33,791 nucleotides of DNA. It comes from JBFWUW01 sp050247075 (GTDB lineage Bacteria > Planctomycetota > Planctomycetia > Pirellulales > JBFWUW01). Below the pieces are notes generated by a model that was not told the DNA's origin, searched no databases, and saw nothing but the letters and a program-made list of their open reading frames with translations. The stretch spans positions 1-33,791 of the forward strand of contig JBFWUW010000071.1 of NCBI GenBank assembly GCA_050247075.1. Direction: 5' to 3'. Each line of letters opens with the position of its first letter. Within the stretch, counting starts at the first letter, position 1. The position numbers and the translations under genes are program-made. This document shows, in pieces, positions 1 to 7,875 of this stretch.

Positions 1-331
1 TGACCACATCGGCAGCCAGGACTTTGCCCGCCACGACATGGTAGGTCAAGATGGCCTGCAATTTGGTCTTATTTTCCGGCTTGAGCAGGTTCTCCAAGGT
101 TCCCTTGGGGAGCTTGGCGAAGGCCTCGTCCGTGGGGGCAAACACCGTGAAGGGGCCTTTGCCCTGCAACGTGTCGACCAGGCCGGCCGCCTTGACCGCG
201 GCGGCCAATGTCTTGAAAGAACCGGCCGCCACGGCGGTCGAAACAATATCCTTGGGCTTGTCGGCGGCGCTGGCCAGCGAGGTCGCACAAACCAATGCCC
301 CAGCCAACAAACAGATGCAAGTCTTGTACAT
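1..331 (-). CDS. Secreted FAS1 (fasciclin) domain protein, 3' part outside window
   Basis: The first 110 residues are visible; the frame is still open at the left edge. Residues 1-22 form a signal peptide (hydrophobic stretch CLLAGALVCATSLA, then ASA before ADK). A FAS1 domain follows, with the typical H1 motif FTVFAPTDEAF (61-71) and the H2-side motif YHVVAGKV (97-104). FAS1 proteins are exported and usually take part in adhesion or surface interactions; the substrate is unknown. Small single-FAS1 proteins are about 150-190 residues, so most of the domain is present. The ATG at 331 has GGAAAA a few bases upstream and directly precedes the signal peptide. The next gene on this strand lies 237 bp upstream, so it probably has its own promoter; none was clear. 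Confidence 0.88.
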   Translation of the reverse strand, partial: MYKTCICLLAGALVCATSLASAADKPKDIVSTAVAAGSFKTLAAAVKAAGLVDTLQGKGPFTVFAPTDEAFAKLPKGTLENLLKPENKTKLQAILTYHVVAGKVLAADVV

Positions 332-568
332 GGTCGTTTTCCAATGGGGATGTAGTTGGTTGATTGCCATTCCGATGGTCGACTCATCGTTGACAACTAC
401 ACCTTAGAAGCGACCGCCAACCTGGACAGTGGGCAGCGCGAAACTTTTTTCGGCCAACGAATGCGGCCGATGCGATCCAAGAGTCGCTGTCGAGGATTGG
501 AAGGCCATGCTATCACGCCATCCCTGAACACAGCGGCAGGCCCCATCCATACGCTGGTCCGCAAAGAA

Positions 569-2497
569 CTAATCCTCGCCGCCCGATGTTCTGCCCGTCG
601 CTACATCGAATTCAAAGATGGCGGGTATCAGCATGGCCACGGTGGCAAACCCGTAGGTGGCCACGGTGACCAGAAACACCGCCATCGGCATCTTCAGAAA
701 GAAGCTGGTAATGGCGTAGAACGTGGCAAAGGGGCAAGTCAGCGAGGCCAAGGCAATGGCCGGCGAAGGGTTGCGCGAACCGAGCGCCAGATACAGGCCA
801 ATGCCGCCCCCCAATGCCATGGCGGAAAACGGCACGAACTGCAGCTCGAACGACCCGAACGAGATCATGATCCGCATGCAAGTCGCCACACCCAAAAACA
901 AGAAGAAGACCGTCCCCAGGCTGACGCCAATCGCCTGCCGCGAGTTTTCGTAGGCCATGCCGGCATGGATGCCGACGGTCGCCACAAAAGCATTAAGCAC
1001 CAGCAGCCCCATCAACAGCAGTTGCAATGTCTCGCCCCCCACGACGCCGCGATACCACAGATAGAAGCAAAGCGCCAACGGCACGATGACCATTTCCTTG
1101 GCGTTGTAAAACACGCCCCCCAGCTTGCCGTAGACGAACTCCTTGGGGGTCATGTCGGTGACCAGCAGCAGGTCGAGGGCTTTGGCGTCGCGCTCGCTGG
1201 TCAGGGCCGTCACGGCCTGGGCATTCACCAGAATCAGGCTTACCACGGCCAACAACACCAAGGGAATCGACAGGGCCGCGGTCGAGGGACGTTCGCCTTG
1301 CAGTTGAAAGTAGACATACAACACGGCCAGCACGGCCAGCACGGCGTAGGCCAGTTTGATGACCAGAATTTTGCGGCCGTAGCACCAGGTGCGTATCTCG
1401 CGCCAGATCACCGGATTGTCCCACACTTCGCGCGTGGGGAGGCGGGCGGCGGCCTTGGCCGGGTCATCCGAATCCAACCGCACCTGCTCGCGGCGTTTCA
1501 TGGCCGCGGTCGCCAGGTCGGAGACGTTCTTCCAGTTAGCGCCGGGCTTAACCGGTTTAGGGGTGGATTCGCTAGCGGGGTCGTCGGCTGTCTTGGCCAG
1601 TTCTTGCTGCAAGTCGTACTCGGCCCCCCAAATGCTTGCCCGGGTGGGGTCTTCTTGGCGTCGAACGAGCTCGCGCGAGGGATTCCAAACGCGGACCAGC
1701 GCAATCGCCAGGCCATTTACGGCGACCGTAAAGGCCATACCCAGCAGCAGAAAGCCATTGACGGCGTTGCCGAGCGGGCCCAGGTTGCTTTCGCTTCCCA
1801 AAATGGGCTGGGAGGCGGCCAATACCGCGCGAAAGGGGCTAAACGCACTGGCCCAGACCTCGGTCGAGATGCCGCGCCACTCGGTCCCCAGGGCACCGGC
1901 GGCAATGCCTTCCCAGGCCACCAGCCAGAGCACGATGGCCAAGGTGGTCAGCGCCAAGGCTTGAAACGTTTTTTCTCGCCACAAGGCCACGGTCGATCCC
2001 AGGCTGCCCGCGCACAGGGCGCTGACCAGCGTGACCGCGAAGACGCGCGTCACCTGTCCGCCGGTGACGCCGCCCAATAGCAGCACCAGCATGAACAACG
2101 GAATCGAGGAGGCCAGCAATACCAACACGTTCAACATGCTGGCCAGCAGCTTGCCCAGCACCAGCTCGGAATTAGTCAAGTTGGTCAGCAGCAGCAAGAT
2201 GAGCGTCTTGCGGTCTTTTTCGTGGGCCACGGCACTGGCGGCTTGCATGGCCGAGAAGAACACGGCCAGTGCCAACTGCAAGGGGGCCAAAACACTAAAC
2301 AGCCTCGCGCCAAAGCGGGCCAGGTCGCTGATGTTGCGTACTTCTTGCGTGCCGGCCAGTACCATCCAGGCCGTGCAGGCCAACACCAGCAATCCGGCCA
2401 CGTAGGCCGCCCGAGAAATATACATCCGCGCGCGGCGAGGCGACGTGATCGCCTCGCGCGTGAATACCGGGCCAACCAACAAGAGAACAACTCCCAA
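569..2497 (-). CDS. Duplicated ABC-2 type transporter permease
   Basis: An integral membrane protein of about 642 residues, mainly hydrophobic helices around a charged cytoplasmic stretch (about 272-355). It contains an internal duplication. Each half opens with a similar motif (GPVFTRE at 9-15, NPVIWRE at 361-367), followed about 75-85 residues later by the ABC-2 signature (EKDRKTL...ELVLGKL at 93-117; ERDAKALDLLLVTDMT...EFVYGKL at 435-459). Such proteins form the membrane part of exporters driven by a separate ATPase. No ATPase gene is adjacent, so the partner must be elsewhere. The start is uncertain: the longest frame begins with TTG at 2497, but GGGAG eight bases before a TTG at 2482 could define a start five codons later. 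The substrate cannot be inferred. Confidence 0.85.
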   Translation of the reverse strand: MGVVLLLVGPVFTREAITSPRRARMYISRAAYVAGLLVLACTAWMVLAGTQEVRNISDLARFGARLFSVLAPLQLALAVFFSAMQAASAVAHEKDRKTLILLLLTNLTNSELVLGKLLASMLNVLVLLASSIPLFMLVLLLGGVTGGQVTRVFAVTLVSALCAGSLGSTVALWREKTFQALALTTLAIVLWLVAWEGIAAGALGTEWRGISTEVWASAFSPFRAVLAASQPILGSESNLGPLGNAVNGFLLLGMAFTVAVNGLAIALVRVWNPSRELVRRQEDPTRASIWGAEYDLQQELAKTADDPASESTPKPVKPGANWKNVSDLATAAMKRREQVRLDSDDPAKAAARLPTREVWDNPVIWREIRTWCYGRKILVIKLAYAVLAVLAVLYVYFQLQGERPSTAALSIPLVLLAVVSLILVNAQAVTALTSERDAKALDLLLVTDMTPKEFVYGKLGGVFYNAKEMVIVPLALCFYLWYRGVVGGETLQLLLMGLLVLNAFVATVGIHAGMAYENSRQAIGVSLGTVFFLFLGVATCMRIMISFGSFELQFVPFSAMALGGGIGLYLALGSRNPSPAIALASLTCPFATFYAITSFFLKMPMAVFLVTVATYGFATVAMLIPAIFEFDVATGRTSGGED

Positions 2498-2537
2498 GAA
2501 ATAGGCATTCCTAGCGCCTTGTCACAGCTAAATTCTA

Positions 2538-2614
2538 GGGTGCCACTGGCGGCTTGTCCGCCAGTGGACTAGTGCCTTGCAACGCCACTGGCGGACGAGC
2601 CGCCAGTGGCACCC
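2538..2614. repeat. Repeat family A, two inverted copies
   Basis: Copy 1 (2538-2567) and copy 2 (2585-2614) are inverted relative to each other, matching at 29 of 30 positions, separated by 17 bases. Each copy is itself a hairpin with arms CCACTGGCGG and CCGCCAGTGG around a 5-base loop. The unit reads GGGTGCCACTGGCGG at its outer edge. A third copy lies at 28311-28343. Dispersed non-coding palindromes of this type are known from many bacterial genomes as REP-like elements; a link to a mobilising enzyme is not visible here. Confidence 0.85.
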
Positions 2615-2863
2615 ATTCGGATGGCCACCCTAAACTCTTTATTGTGACAACGCGTTAGCGTCATCGGCCCCAGCGACGAGCCAAACCCGCGCTCGCCCGA
2701 GGGGCCAGTATAGATGCCGCGTACAAACAGCGAAATGGATCGGCGGAATTTGTAGGAGGCGATTCCAGCGCCGATTCTCGGTTGCACGCCAAGAAGGCCG
2801 AGAAACATCGTATCGACGTAACGCTGTCGCGCGGCGGAACTGATGTGGGGACGAGCGGAAAAC

Positions 2864-2885
2864 GGTTAGCCGCGACGCGCTAACC
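2864..2885 (-). terminator. Possible terminator of the toxin-antitoxin operon
   Basis: Read on the minus strand, a 7-bp stem (GGTTAGC / GCTAACC) with an 8-base loop is followed by GTTTTCC, about 20 bases past the toxin stop codon. The stem is strong but the T-run is short. Confidence 0.45.
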
Positions 2886-2906
2886 TTGAATCCGGCCAAG
2901 GCGTCG

Positions 2907-3206
2907 CTACTTCAGCCGTTGTCGCCACTTTTCTGGATCGCGCGACGTGTGGAATACGGCATAGACAGTGACGGTATTGGAGACCGCTTCAAAGAAGACC
3001 GCGAAGGGAAATCGCCGGACCAATGCCCGGCGATACTCGGCCTGGACGCATGGATGGATTTCGGGCGAACGGCAAATAATTTGAATGCAAGCATCCACAC
3101 GGCTGAGAAAGTCTCCGCCTAAACCGGTTCGACGCGCTTCGTACCAGGCGTAAGCCTCATTGAGATCATCTTCGGCTTCTGGGGAAACAATCAGCTCAAC
3201 GGCCAT
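2907..3206 (-). CDS. RelE/ParE-family toxin
   Basis: A 99-residue protein starting MAVELIVSPEAEDDL, with the compact RelE/ParE pattern: an N-terminal strand, then helices containing EAYAWYEARR and FLSRVDACIQII, then strands with RRALVRRFPFAVFFEA and VTVYAVFHTSRDPEKW near the C-terminus. The frame is open further upstream, but the ATG at 3206 gives the normal length and overlaps the antitoxin end by 11 bases, typical of coupled toxin-antitoxin pairs. RelE relatives cleave mRNA on the ribosome and ParE relatives poison gyrase; sequence alone does not decide. The RDPEKWRQR tail is common in the ParE-like subgroup usually paired with this antitoxin family. Confidence 0.88.
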   Translation of the reverse strand: MAVELIVSPEAEDDLNEAYAWYEARRTGLGGDFLSRVDACIQIICRSPEIHPCVQAEYRRALVRRFPFAVFFEAVSNTVTVYAVFHTSRDPEKWRQRLK

Positions 3207-3414
3207 GTCGGCTCCGAACGCGCCGTTGGACCTCTTCCCAAGACAAGCCGGTGGATGGGCTGGCCCGCAGATTCGCCTTGCGCCGCTCGATTTCGGCAAT
3301 CTGCCAATCGTGTACCGGAACGTCCTCTGGCGTAGCGGCCAGGTCGTCCCAGAGATCTTCGACCAACTGCAGTTTCTCCGACGGAGTGAGTTCAAAAACA
3401 GACGGCTCGCTCAT
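3196..3414 (-). CDS. Antitoxin of the addiction-module (Unstab_antitox) family
   Basis: A 72-residue acidic protein. The segment LTPSEKLQLVEDLWDDLA matches the usual opening of the short addiction-module antitoxins (TIGR02574 / PF09720 type), which have motifs of the form L...E+L.L...LWD.L. The C-terminal half is charged and probably wraps the toxin. It precedes the toxin and overlaps it by 11 bases, so the two are co-translated, and antitoxin-toxin complexes of this class usually repress their own promoter. No DNA-binding fold is obvious in the N-terminal part, as is normal for this family. Confidence 0.85.
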   Translation of the reverse strand: MSEPSVFELTPSEKLQLVEDLWDDLAATPEDVPVHDWQIAEIERRKANLRASPSTGLSWEEVQRRVRSRHGR

Positions 3415-3593
3415 GATCGGCGCTCATTTGTCCAAGGGGGCCTTGTCGCGTAAGGCGCGGCTTCTTCCGCGAACCGCCTGTATTATAGTCGCGGCGGTTG
3501 CCTGGGGAAAAGGTGCATTCATCCGGTGCGACCGCGATTGGCTCGTTCGATCCGATCGATAGGGGGCTCGCAGGCGGTCGCGGTGGATTTGGC

Positions 3594-3917
3594 TTATTTG
3601 CCGCGGGGGGCTACCCGCACTTGGATGTCGTCGCCTTCCAAGCGGATCTCAAAGGCGTCGGTCTTGATCTTGGGATTATCGCACCAGGTGCCGTCGCACA
3701 CGTTGAACCGCCAGGCGTGCCAGGGACAAGTGACGACTCCCTTTTCATCGACGGCCCCGGCCGCGAGCGAGGCTCCCATGTGGGGGCAAAGGTCGTCGAT
3801 GGCAAAGTAGACCCCTTGGTGGTTGAACAGGGCCACCATCCGCCCCTCGACCGGAAACGCGGCCCCTTCGCCTTCGGGAATGGAACCGACCTTGGCGACC
3901 GTCGTGAAATCGGACAT
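3594..3917 (-). CDS. Rieske [2Fe-2S] ferredoxin
   Basis: A 107-residue single-domain protein. Both halves of the Rieske cluster site are intact: CPHMGASL (C44, H46) and CPWHAWRF (C64, H67). The size and the PWHAWRFN motif resemble the soluble ferredoxin components of ring-hydroxylating oxygenases and the small nitrite-reductase subunit NirD. No oxygenase or reductase partner lies nearby, so its electron-transfer partner is unknown. There is no signal peptide, so it should be cytoplasmic. The ATG at 3917 begins MSDFTTVAKV, the usual start for this family; an in-frame upstream start at 3950 would add 11 unlikely residues. Confidence 0.9.
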   Translation of the reverse strand: MSDFTTVAKVGSIPEGEGAAFPVEGRMVALFNHQGVYFAIDDLCPHMGASLAAGAVDEKGVVTCPWHAWRFNVCDGTWCDNPKIKTDAFEIRLEGDDIQVRVAPRGK

Positions 3918-4203
3918 GCGTGCTACCAGCCAGAAGGAAGAAATAGACAACCGTTGGTGACAGATTCGATTCTAGAGTCGGCACCGCCTGTAGGCCAGCG
4001 GGGCACAAAATGGGCGGGCTGGCCGGCCGAAACCACGTTATCCTTCCATATCCCAAGCGTCGCGGAACAAAATGGCTTATCCACGGCTGGCCGTTATGCT
4101 GGCACTGGCCCGCGGCACGGGGTAGGTTATCGGCTGCCGCCATACCGCATTCTCTAACTTGAGATTCTTTCCTTTCCCTGGCCGATGATAGACTGCTAGC
4201 GCC

Positions 4204-5427
4204 ATGCAAAACCCGGCAAGCATACCCGCCATGCACTTTGCCAAACCGCTGGTCCGCAAGACCTTGGATTTGGAGATCAAAGACGCCCAGTTGATCTTCA
4301 AGTCAATCTGGCAATCTTTGACCGACGAGGTCAAGCAAGAAGACCTGCGGTTTCCTAAGGAGATTATTCTGCTGGGGGGTGCCCCCGGTGCCGGCAAGGG
4401 AACCCAAACCCGCTTCATCATGGAGGCCCGCGGGCTGACCTGTCCGCCCATCGTCATCAGCGACCTGCTGGTCACGCCCGAGGCGCAAAAGATCAAGGAC
4501 CAAGGGGGCATGGTGGGAGACAAGGAGGTGATCGGCATCCTGCTGCGCAAGCTGCTCGAGGAGGAGTTTCGCGATGGAGCCTTGCTGGACGGCTTTCCGC
4601 GGACGAGGGTGCAGGTGGAGTGCCTGAAGCTGCTGGTGGATGAAATCAACCGGCTGCATAGCGAATCTGAAAACACCCCGCTGGCGATGTACTTTCGCCG
4701 GCCGACGATCCGCGCCATGGTGCTGTTTGTCAGCGAGCGCGTGAGTGTCGAGCGGCAGATCAAACGGGGGAAGAAAATCGCGGCGCACAACAAAAAGGTG
4801 GAAGAGACCGGCGTGGGGGAGATGTACGAGCTGCGCGTGACCGACCTCAACGAAGAGGCCGCGCGGCAGCGTTATCGGGTGTTCAAAGAGCAGACCTGGG
4901 ACGCGCTGCAGTCGCTCAAGGATATTTACCACTACCACTTCGTGAATGCCGAGGGGCCGATCCACGAGGTCGAAGCCAACATCTACAAGGAATTGCAGTA
5001 CCAGAGTTCGCTGGAGCTGGAGCATCGCACGTATGACCGGCTAAGCCCGTTGCCGTTGGCGGAAGAGATCATCTTGCATGCCCGGCAAGAACTGGTCCGC
5101 CGGTTGGACAGTTACGAACTGGAACACACCGATTTGTTCGTCCGCACGGTCGATGTCATCAAGACCAAGTTCATGCCGATTATTTCTCGGCATGCACTAT
5201 CGGGCCGGGCCATCGTGAACTCCGAGGATCCGATCTTCGACGATCCCCTGGCTTTGAGCATGCTGATCGATATTTTTTCCGAACGCGGGTTTCATGCCGT
5301 GGTCGATAAACACATGCAAGAGATTCCCGAACGGATCGACCTGGCCACGGGCCAAATCCTTGGCCGGTCGAAAGCGGTCTACCGCATCCATATCAGCTTC
5401 AAAGGCTCGGAAATCCGCCGTGGGTAA
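4204..5427 (+). CDS. Adenylate-kinase-like protein with extra C-terminal domain
   Basis: A 407-residue protein. The centre (about 52-265) is an adenylate-kinase-type NMP kinase: P-loop GGAPGAGKGTQ (58-68), DGFPRT (129-134), a LID-like stretch after RQIKRGKKIAAHNKK, and the RVTDLNEEAARQRYRVF segment matching the conserved arginine helix. Ordinary adenylate kinases are about 185-220 residues. Here there are about 50 additional residues in front and about 140 behind (270-407), rich in charged residues, which I cannot assign to a family. The kinase part should transfer phosphate between ATP and a nucleoside monophosphate. Another ATG at 4231 is in frame. The gene stands alone and is followed by a terminator-like hairpin. 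Confidence 0.85.
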   Translation: MQNPASIPAMHFAKPLVRKTLDLEIKDAQLIFKSIWQSLTDEVKQEDLRFPKEIILLGGAPGAGKGTQTRFIMEARGLTCPPIVISDLLVTPEAQKIKDQGGMVGDKEVIGILLRKLLEEEFRDGALLDGFPRTRVQVECLKLLVDEINRLHSESENTPLAMYFRRPTIRAMVLFVSERVSVERQIKRGKKIAAHNKKVEETGVGEMYELRVTDLNEEAARQRYRVFKEQTWDALQSLKDIYHYHFVNAEGPIHEVEANIYKELQYQSSLELEHRTYDRLSPLPLAEEIILHARQELVRRLDSYELEHTDLFVRTVDVIKTKFMPIISRHALSGRAIVNSEDPIFDDPLALSMLIDIFSERGFHAVVDKHMQEIPERIDLATGQILGRSKAVYRIHISFKGSEIRRG

Positions 5428-5491
5428 AGGGGAAAGGCGGAAGGATGAAAACGGGCGACTGCATTGCCGACCGTTTACGGAAGCCGTCTGT

Positions 5492-5518
5492 GGCGGCGAA
5501 ACGCCGCCCTTCATTTTA
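5492..5518 (+). terminator. Rho-independent terminator-like hairpin after the kinase gene
   Basis: GGCGGCG and CGCCGCC form a 7-bp stem over a 3-base loop, followed by CTTCATTTTA. It lies about 65 bases past the stop of the adenylate-kinase-like gene. Confidence 0.5.
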
Positions 5519-5571
5519 CTGGCGCATTCCACCCGGCAGTGGCAATTGAGTTGCAGGTTCCTAGCGTTTTG

Positions 5572-5745
5572 CTAACATGCGTTGCAAGAAGAGTGCCCAA
5601 AACGCTGTTTTGCGGCACTTGGAAATAATTGAATTTCGAGTTCCTTCGGTCGCGTTTTGGCGCTCCGGGGAAACCGAGTGAAAAGCTTTCGATGGATGTT
5701 GGTTTCTGGCAGTGAGAGCCAACCGTTTTGGCGTGGAGCATCTGG
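5572..5745 (+). ncRNA. Possible structured RNA or leader
   Basis: Three consecutive hairpins are visible: 5593-5618 (outer stem GTGCC/GGCAC, inner AAAAC/GTTTT), 5646-5677 (TCGGT/ACCGA) and 5699-5722 (TTGG/CCAA with inner wobble pairs). The stretch is more AT-rich than the coding DNA around it. I recognise no known RNA family. Confidence 0.25.
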
Positions 5746-5748
5746 CTG

Positions 5749-6144
5749 ATGAACTGGCTGCACATCTTCTTCCAGTGGTTTGCCGGACTGTTCCTGCGCG
5801 ATCGGCCGCAAGCTGTTTGGGTGCCGTGCTTTACCGCTTCGCCTCGGCGGGTAGTGGCGCGGCCCGGCCGCTTGCTGTTAGATCCCTCGCGGCAATACGC
5901 CGCGTGGCTGGGCGGTTGGATGACGATTCTCCCGATGATGTCTATTGGTGGGGCTGGCCTCGGTGCGCACCGTTGCGCGCGTGGGGACCGGCTTTACGCG
6001 CGCCTGGCGGAATCGTCCGCGGCGCGGGCATCGCGTGAAGGCTTCCTTTCGCTAGCTCTCCGTAACCAGTCTTCCGCCCGCAAGCCTTTCCGCTTGGCGA
6101 ATAGTTGCATCTTGGCAGTGTCTTTGATGGGCATGCCCCGATGA
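5749..6144 (+). CDS. Weak hypothetical membrane-associated ORF
   Basis: A 131-codon frame starting MNWLHIFFQWFAGLF, a hydrophobic segment resembling one membrane helix. The remainder is arginine- and alanine-rich with no recognisable domain, and it lacks a clear ribosome binding site. Overlapping frames of similar length exist in this high-GC stretch, so it may be spurious. Confidence 0.2.
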   Translation: MNWLHIFFQWFAGLFLRDRPQAVWVPCFTASPRRVVARPGRLLLDPSRQYAAWLGGWMTILPMMSIGGAGLGAHRCARGDRLYARLAESSAARASREGFLSLALRNQSSARKPFRLANSCILAVSLMGMPR

Positions 6145-6213
6145 AACGCGCCGCCAGGCCGGTCTTCTCTCCCGGGTCTCCCAAGTGCCGGCCGCCGACG
6201 TGGCCTACGTCGG

Positions 6214-7806
6214 GTGCTCGACCTGACTCCATACATAGCCTTGGGGGGAAACGTGCCTACAACCGGAACTGTCATTTTGACCGCGGTCTTGGCCGCCGGC
6301 CTGACCTTCTTGATCGTCAAATTGCTGGACTACCTGCTGCAAAGCGACGCCAAGAAGCGCGCCGCCGACATTCTGGAAAAGGGCCAGCGAGAGATCGACA
6401 CCCGGCGCAAAGAGGCCGAGTTGGAGTTGAAGGAAAAAGCCATCCAGCAGCGGTCGCAAGGCGAGAAAGAGCTTTCGGAACTGCGGCACGAGCAACACGA
6501 ACGCGAACGGGCACTCGATAAGCGGCAAGACAACATCGACCAGCGCGAGGACCAGGTCCGCAAGCAAGAGAAGATGGTCGAAGGGAACCAGCGCAAGCTG
6601 ACCGAGAAGATGGAAGACATCAACCGCCGCAACGAGGAGCTTAGCAAGATTTTGGACGTGCAGCGGCAAACCTTGCACGAGCTATCGGGCCTCAACAAGA
6701 TCGAAGCCACCGAAAAACTGCTCGGCCAGCTCGACCGCGAACTGACCAACGAAATGGGCTCGCTAATTTCCAAGCACGAAAAGAAACTGCAAGCCACCTG
6801 CGAGGCCCGCAGCCGCGAGATCATGATTACCTCGCTGCAGCGCTACGCCGCCACGCATACGGCGGAGACCACCACCAGCACGGTCGATATCCCCAGCGAC
6901 GAAATGAAAGGCCGCATCATCGGCCGCGAGGGCCGCAATATCCGAGCCTTCGAGAAAGCGACCGGCGTCGATGTGATTATCGACGACACCCCTGGCGTAG
7001 TCATCGTCAGCGGGTTTGACATGGTCCGCCGCGAAGTGGCCCGCAAGTCGCTGACCAAGCTCATCGCCGACGGCCGCATCCATCCCACGCGGATCGAGGA
7101 ACTCGTCGCCGAAACCGCCAAGGAGATGGACGAGGATATCCAAAAGCTGGGCGAGGAAGCCGCGCAAGAGGCCGGCGTGCAAAACCTGCATGAAAAAATC
7201 ATCTACTTGTTGGGGCGGCTGCGGTTCCGCACCAGTTACAGCCAGAACGTCTTGCGGCACTCCATCGAGGTCTGCTTCTTGACCGGCATGATGGCCGAGG
7301 AAATCGGCCTGAACGGCGACCTGGCCCGCCGTTGCGGCTTGCTGCACGATATTGGCAAGGCAGCCGACCACGAAGCCGAGGGAGGCCACCCCAAGATCGG
7401 CGCCGATCTGCTCAAGCGGTACGGCGAAGGGGCCGAAGTCGTCCACGCGGCGCTGGGCCATCACGACGATCTGCGGATCGAGAACCCGTACACCGTGCTG
7501 GTGGCGGCGGCCGACGCATGCAGTGCCTCGCGGCCGGGTGCCCGCCGCGAATCGTTGGAGCGTTACGTCAAGCGGATGACCGAATTGGAAACGATCGCCA
7601 GTGGCTTCCCCGGCGTCGAGCAGGCCTTTGCCATCCAGGCGGGTCGCGAGCTGCGCGTGCTGGCCAGTTCCAAGAACACCACAGACGCTTCCGCCGCCAA
7701 GATTTGCTTCGACATCGCGCGGGCCTTCGAGCAGCAGTTGACCTATCCCGGCGAGATCAAGGTCACGGTCATCCGTGAGTCGCGGTTCCAGGAAACCGCC
7801 AAGTAG
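6214..7806 (+). CDS. rny: Ribonuclease Y
   Basis: A membrane-anchored endoribonuclease that starts mRNA decay. The 530 residues show the full family layout: one membrane helix (about 17-38), a long charged coiled coil (about 45-200), a KH RNA-binding domain with GRIIGREGRNIRAFE (233-247), and an HD phosphohydrolase domain with H349 and LLHDIGK (376-382), which holds the metal-binding HD pair. Family members are about 510-530 residues. The longest frame starts with GTG at 6214, but a GTG at 6253, preceded by a run of six G, is a good alternative and would give 517 residues. It is followed by ymdB, a pairing also known in Bacillus. Confidence 0.95.
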   Translation: MLDLTPYIALGGNVPTTGTVILTAVLAAGLTFLIVKLLDYLLQSDAKKRAADILEKGQREIDTRRKEAELELKEKAIQQRSQGEKELSELRHEQHERERALDKRQDNIDQREDQVRKQEKMVEGNQRKLTEKMEDINRRNEELSKILDVQRQTLHELSGLNKIEATEKLLGQLDRELTNEMGSLISKHEKKLQATCEARSREIMITSLQRYAATHTAETTTSTVDIPSDEMKGRIIGREGRNIRAFEKATGVDVIIDDTPGVVIVSGFDMVRREVARKSLTKLIADGRIHPTRIEELVAETAKEMDEDIQKLGEEAAQEAGVQNLHEKIIYLLGRLRFRTSYSQNVLRHSIEVCFLTGMMAEEIGLNGDLARRCGLLHDIGKAADHEAEGGHPKIGADLLKRYGEGAEVVHAALGHHDDLRIENPYTVLVAAADACSASRPGARRESLERYVKRMTELETIASGFPGVEQAFAIQAGRELRVLASSKNTTDASAAKICFDIARAFEQQLTYPGEIKVTVIRESRFQETAK

Positions 7807-7875
7807 TTGTCCAGCGCGGCCGGGCTACATGCATGGCCGCGGAATTGTTGCCTTTCGTGGAAAGCGTGGTCCGCC

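Larger units (their letters stand above)
2498..2906. other. Intergenic stretch with repeats, no convincing gene
   Basis: This gap between the permease start and the toxin stop holds a nested palindrome (2538-2614) and a terminator-like hairpin (2864-2885). A 79-codon frame on the minus strand (2569-2808) has no ribosome binding site and runs into the repeat, so I do not call it a gene. Confidence 0.6.
5428..6213. other. Long intergenic region with hairpins, no firm gene
   Basis: The 786 bases between the kinase gene and rny hold a terminator-like hairpin (5492-5508), an AT-richer, hairpin-rich stretch (about 5572-5745), and a weak reading frame (5749-6144). No tRNA-like or rRNA-like sequence was seen. 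Confidence 0.55.

Noticed and set aside
356..2080. A 574-codon open frame on the plus strand
   Set aside because: It is antisense to the ABC-2 permease, its translation is rich in His, Gln and Gly without any domain, and the opposite strand has clear family motifs.
2569..2808. A small protein gene on the minus strand
   Set aside because: It has no ribosome binding site, it reads into repeat family A, and no domain was recognisable.
5712..6038. A second small plus-strand frame in the gap before rny
   Set aside because: It overlaps another frame of similar length, is rich in Ala and Arg, and shows no family features.
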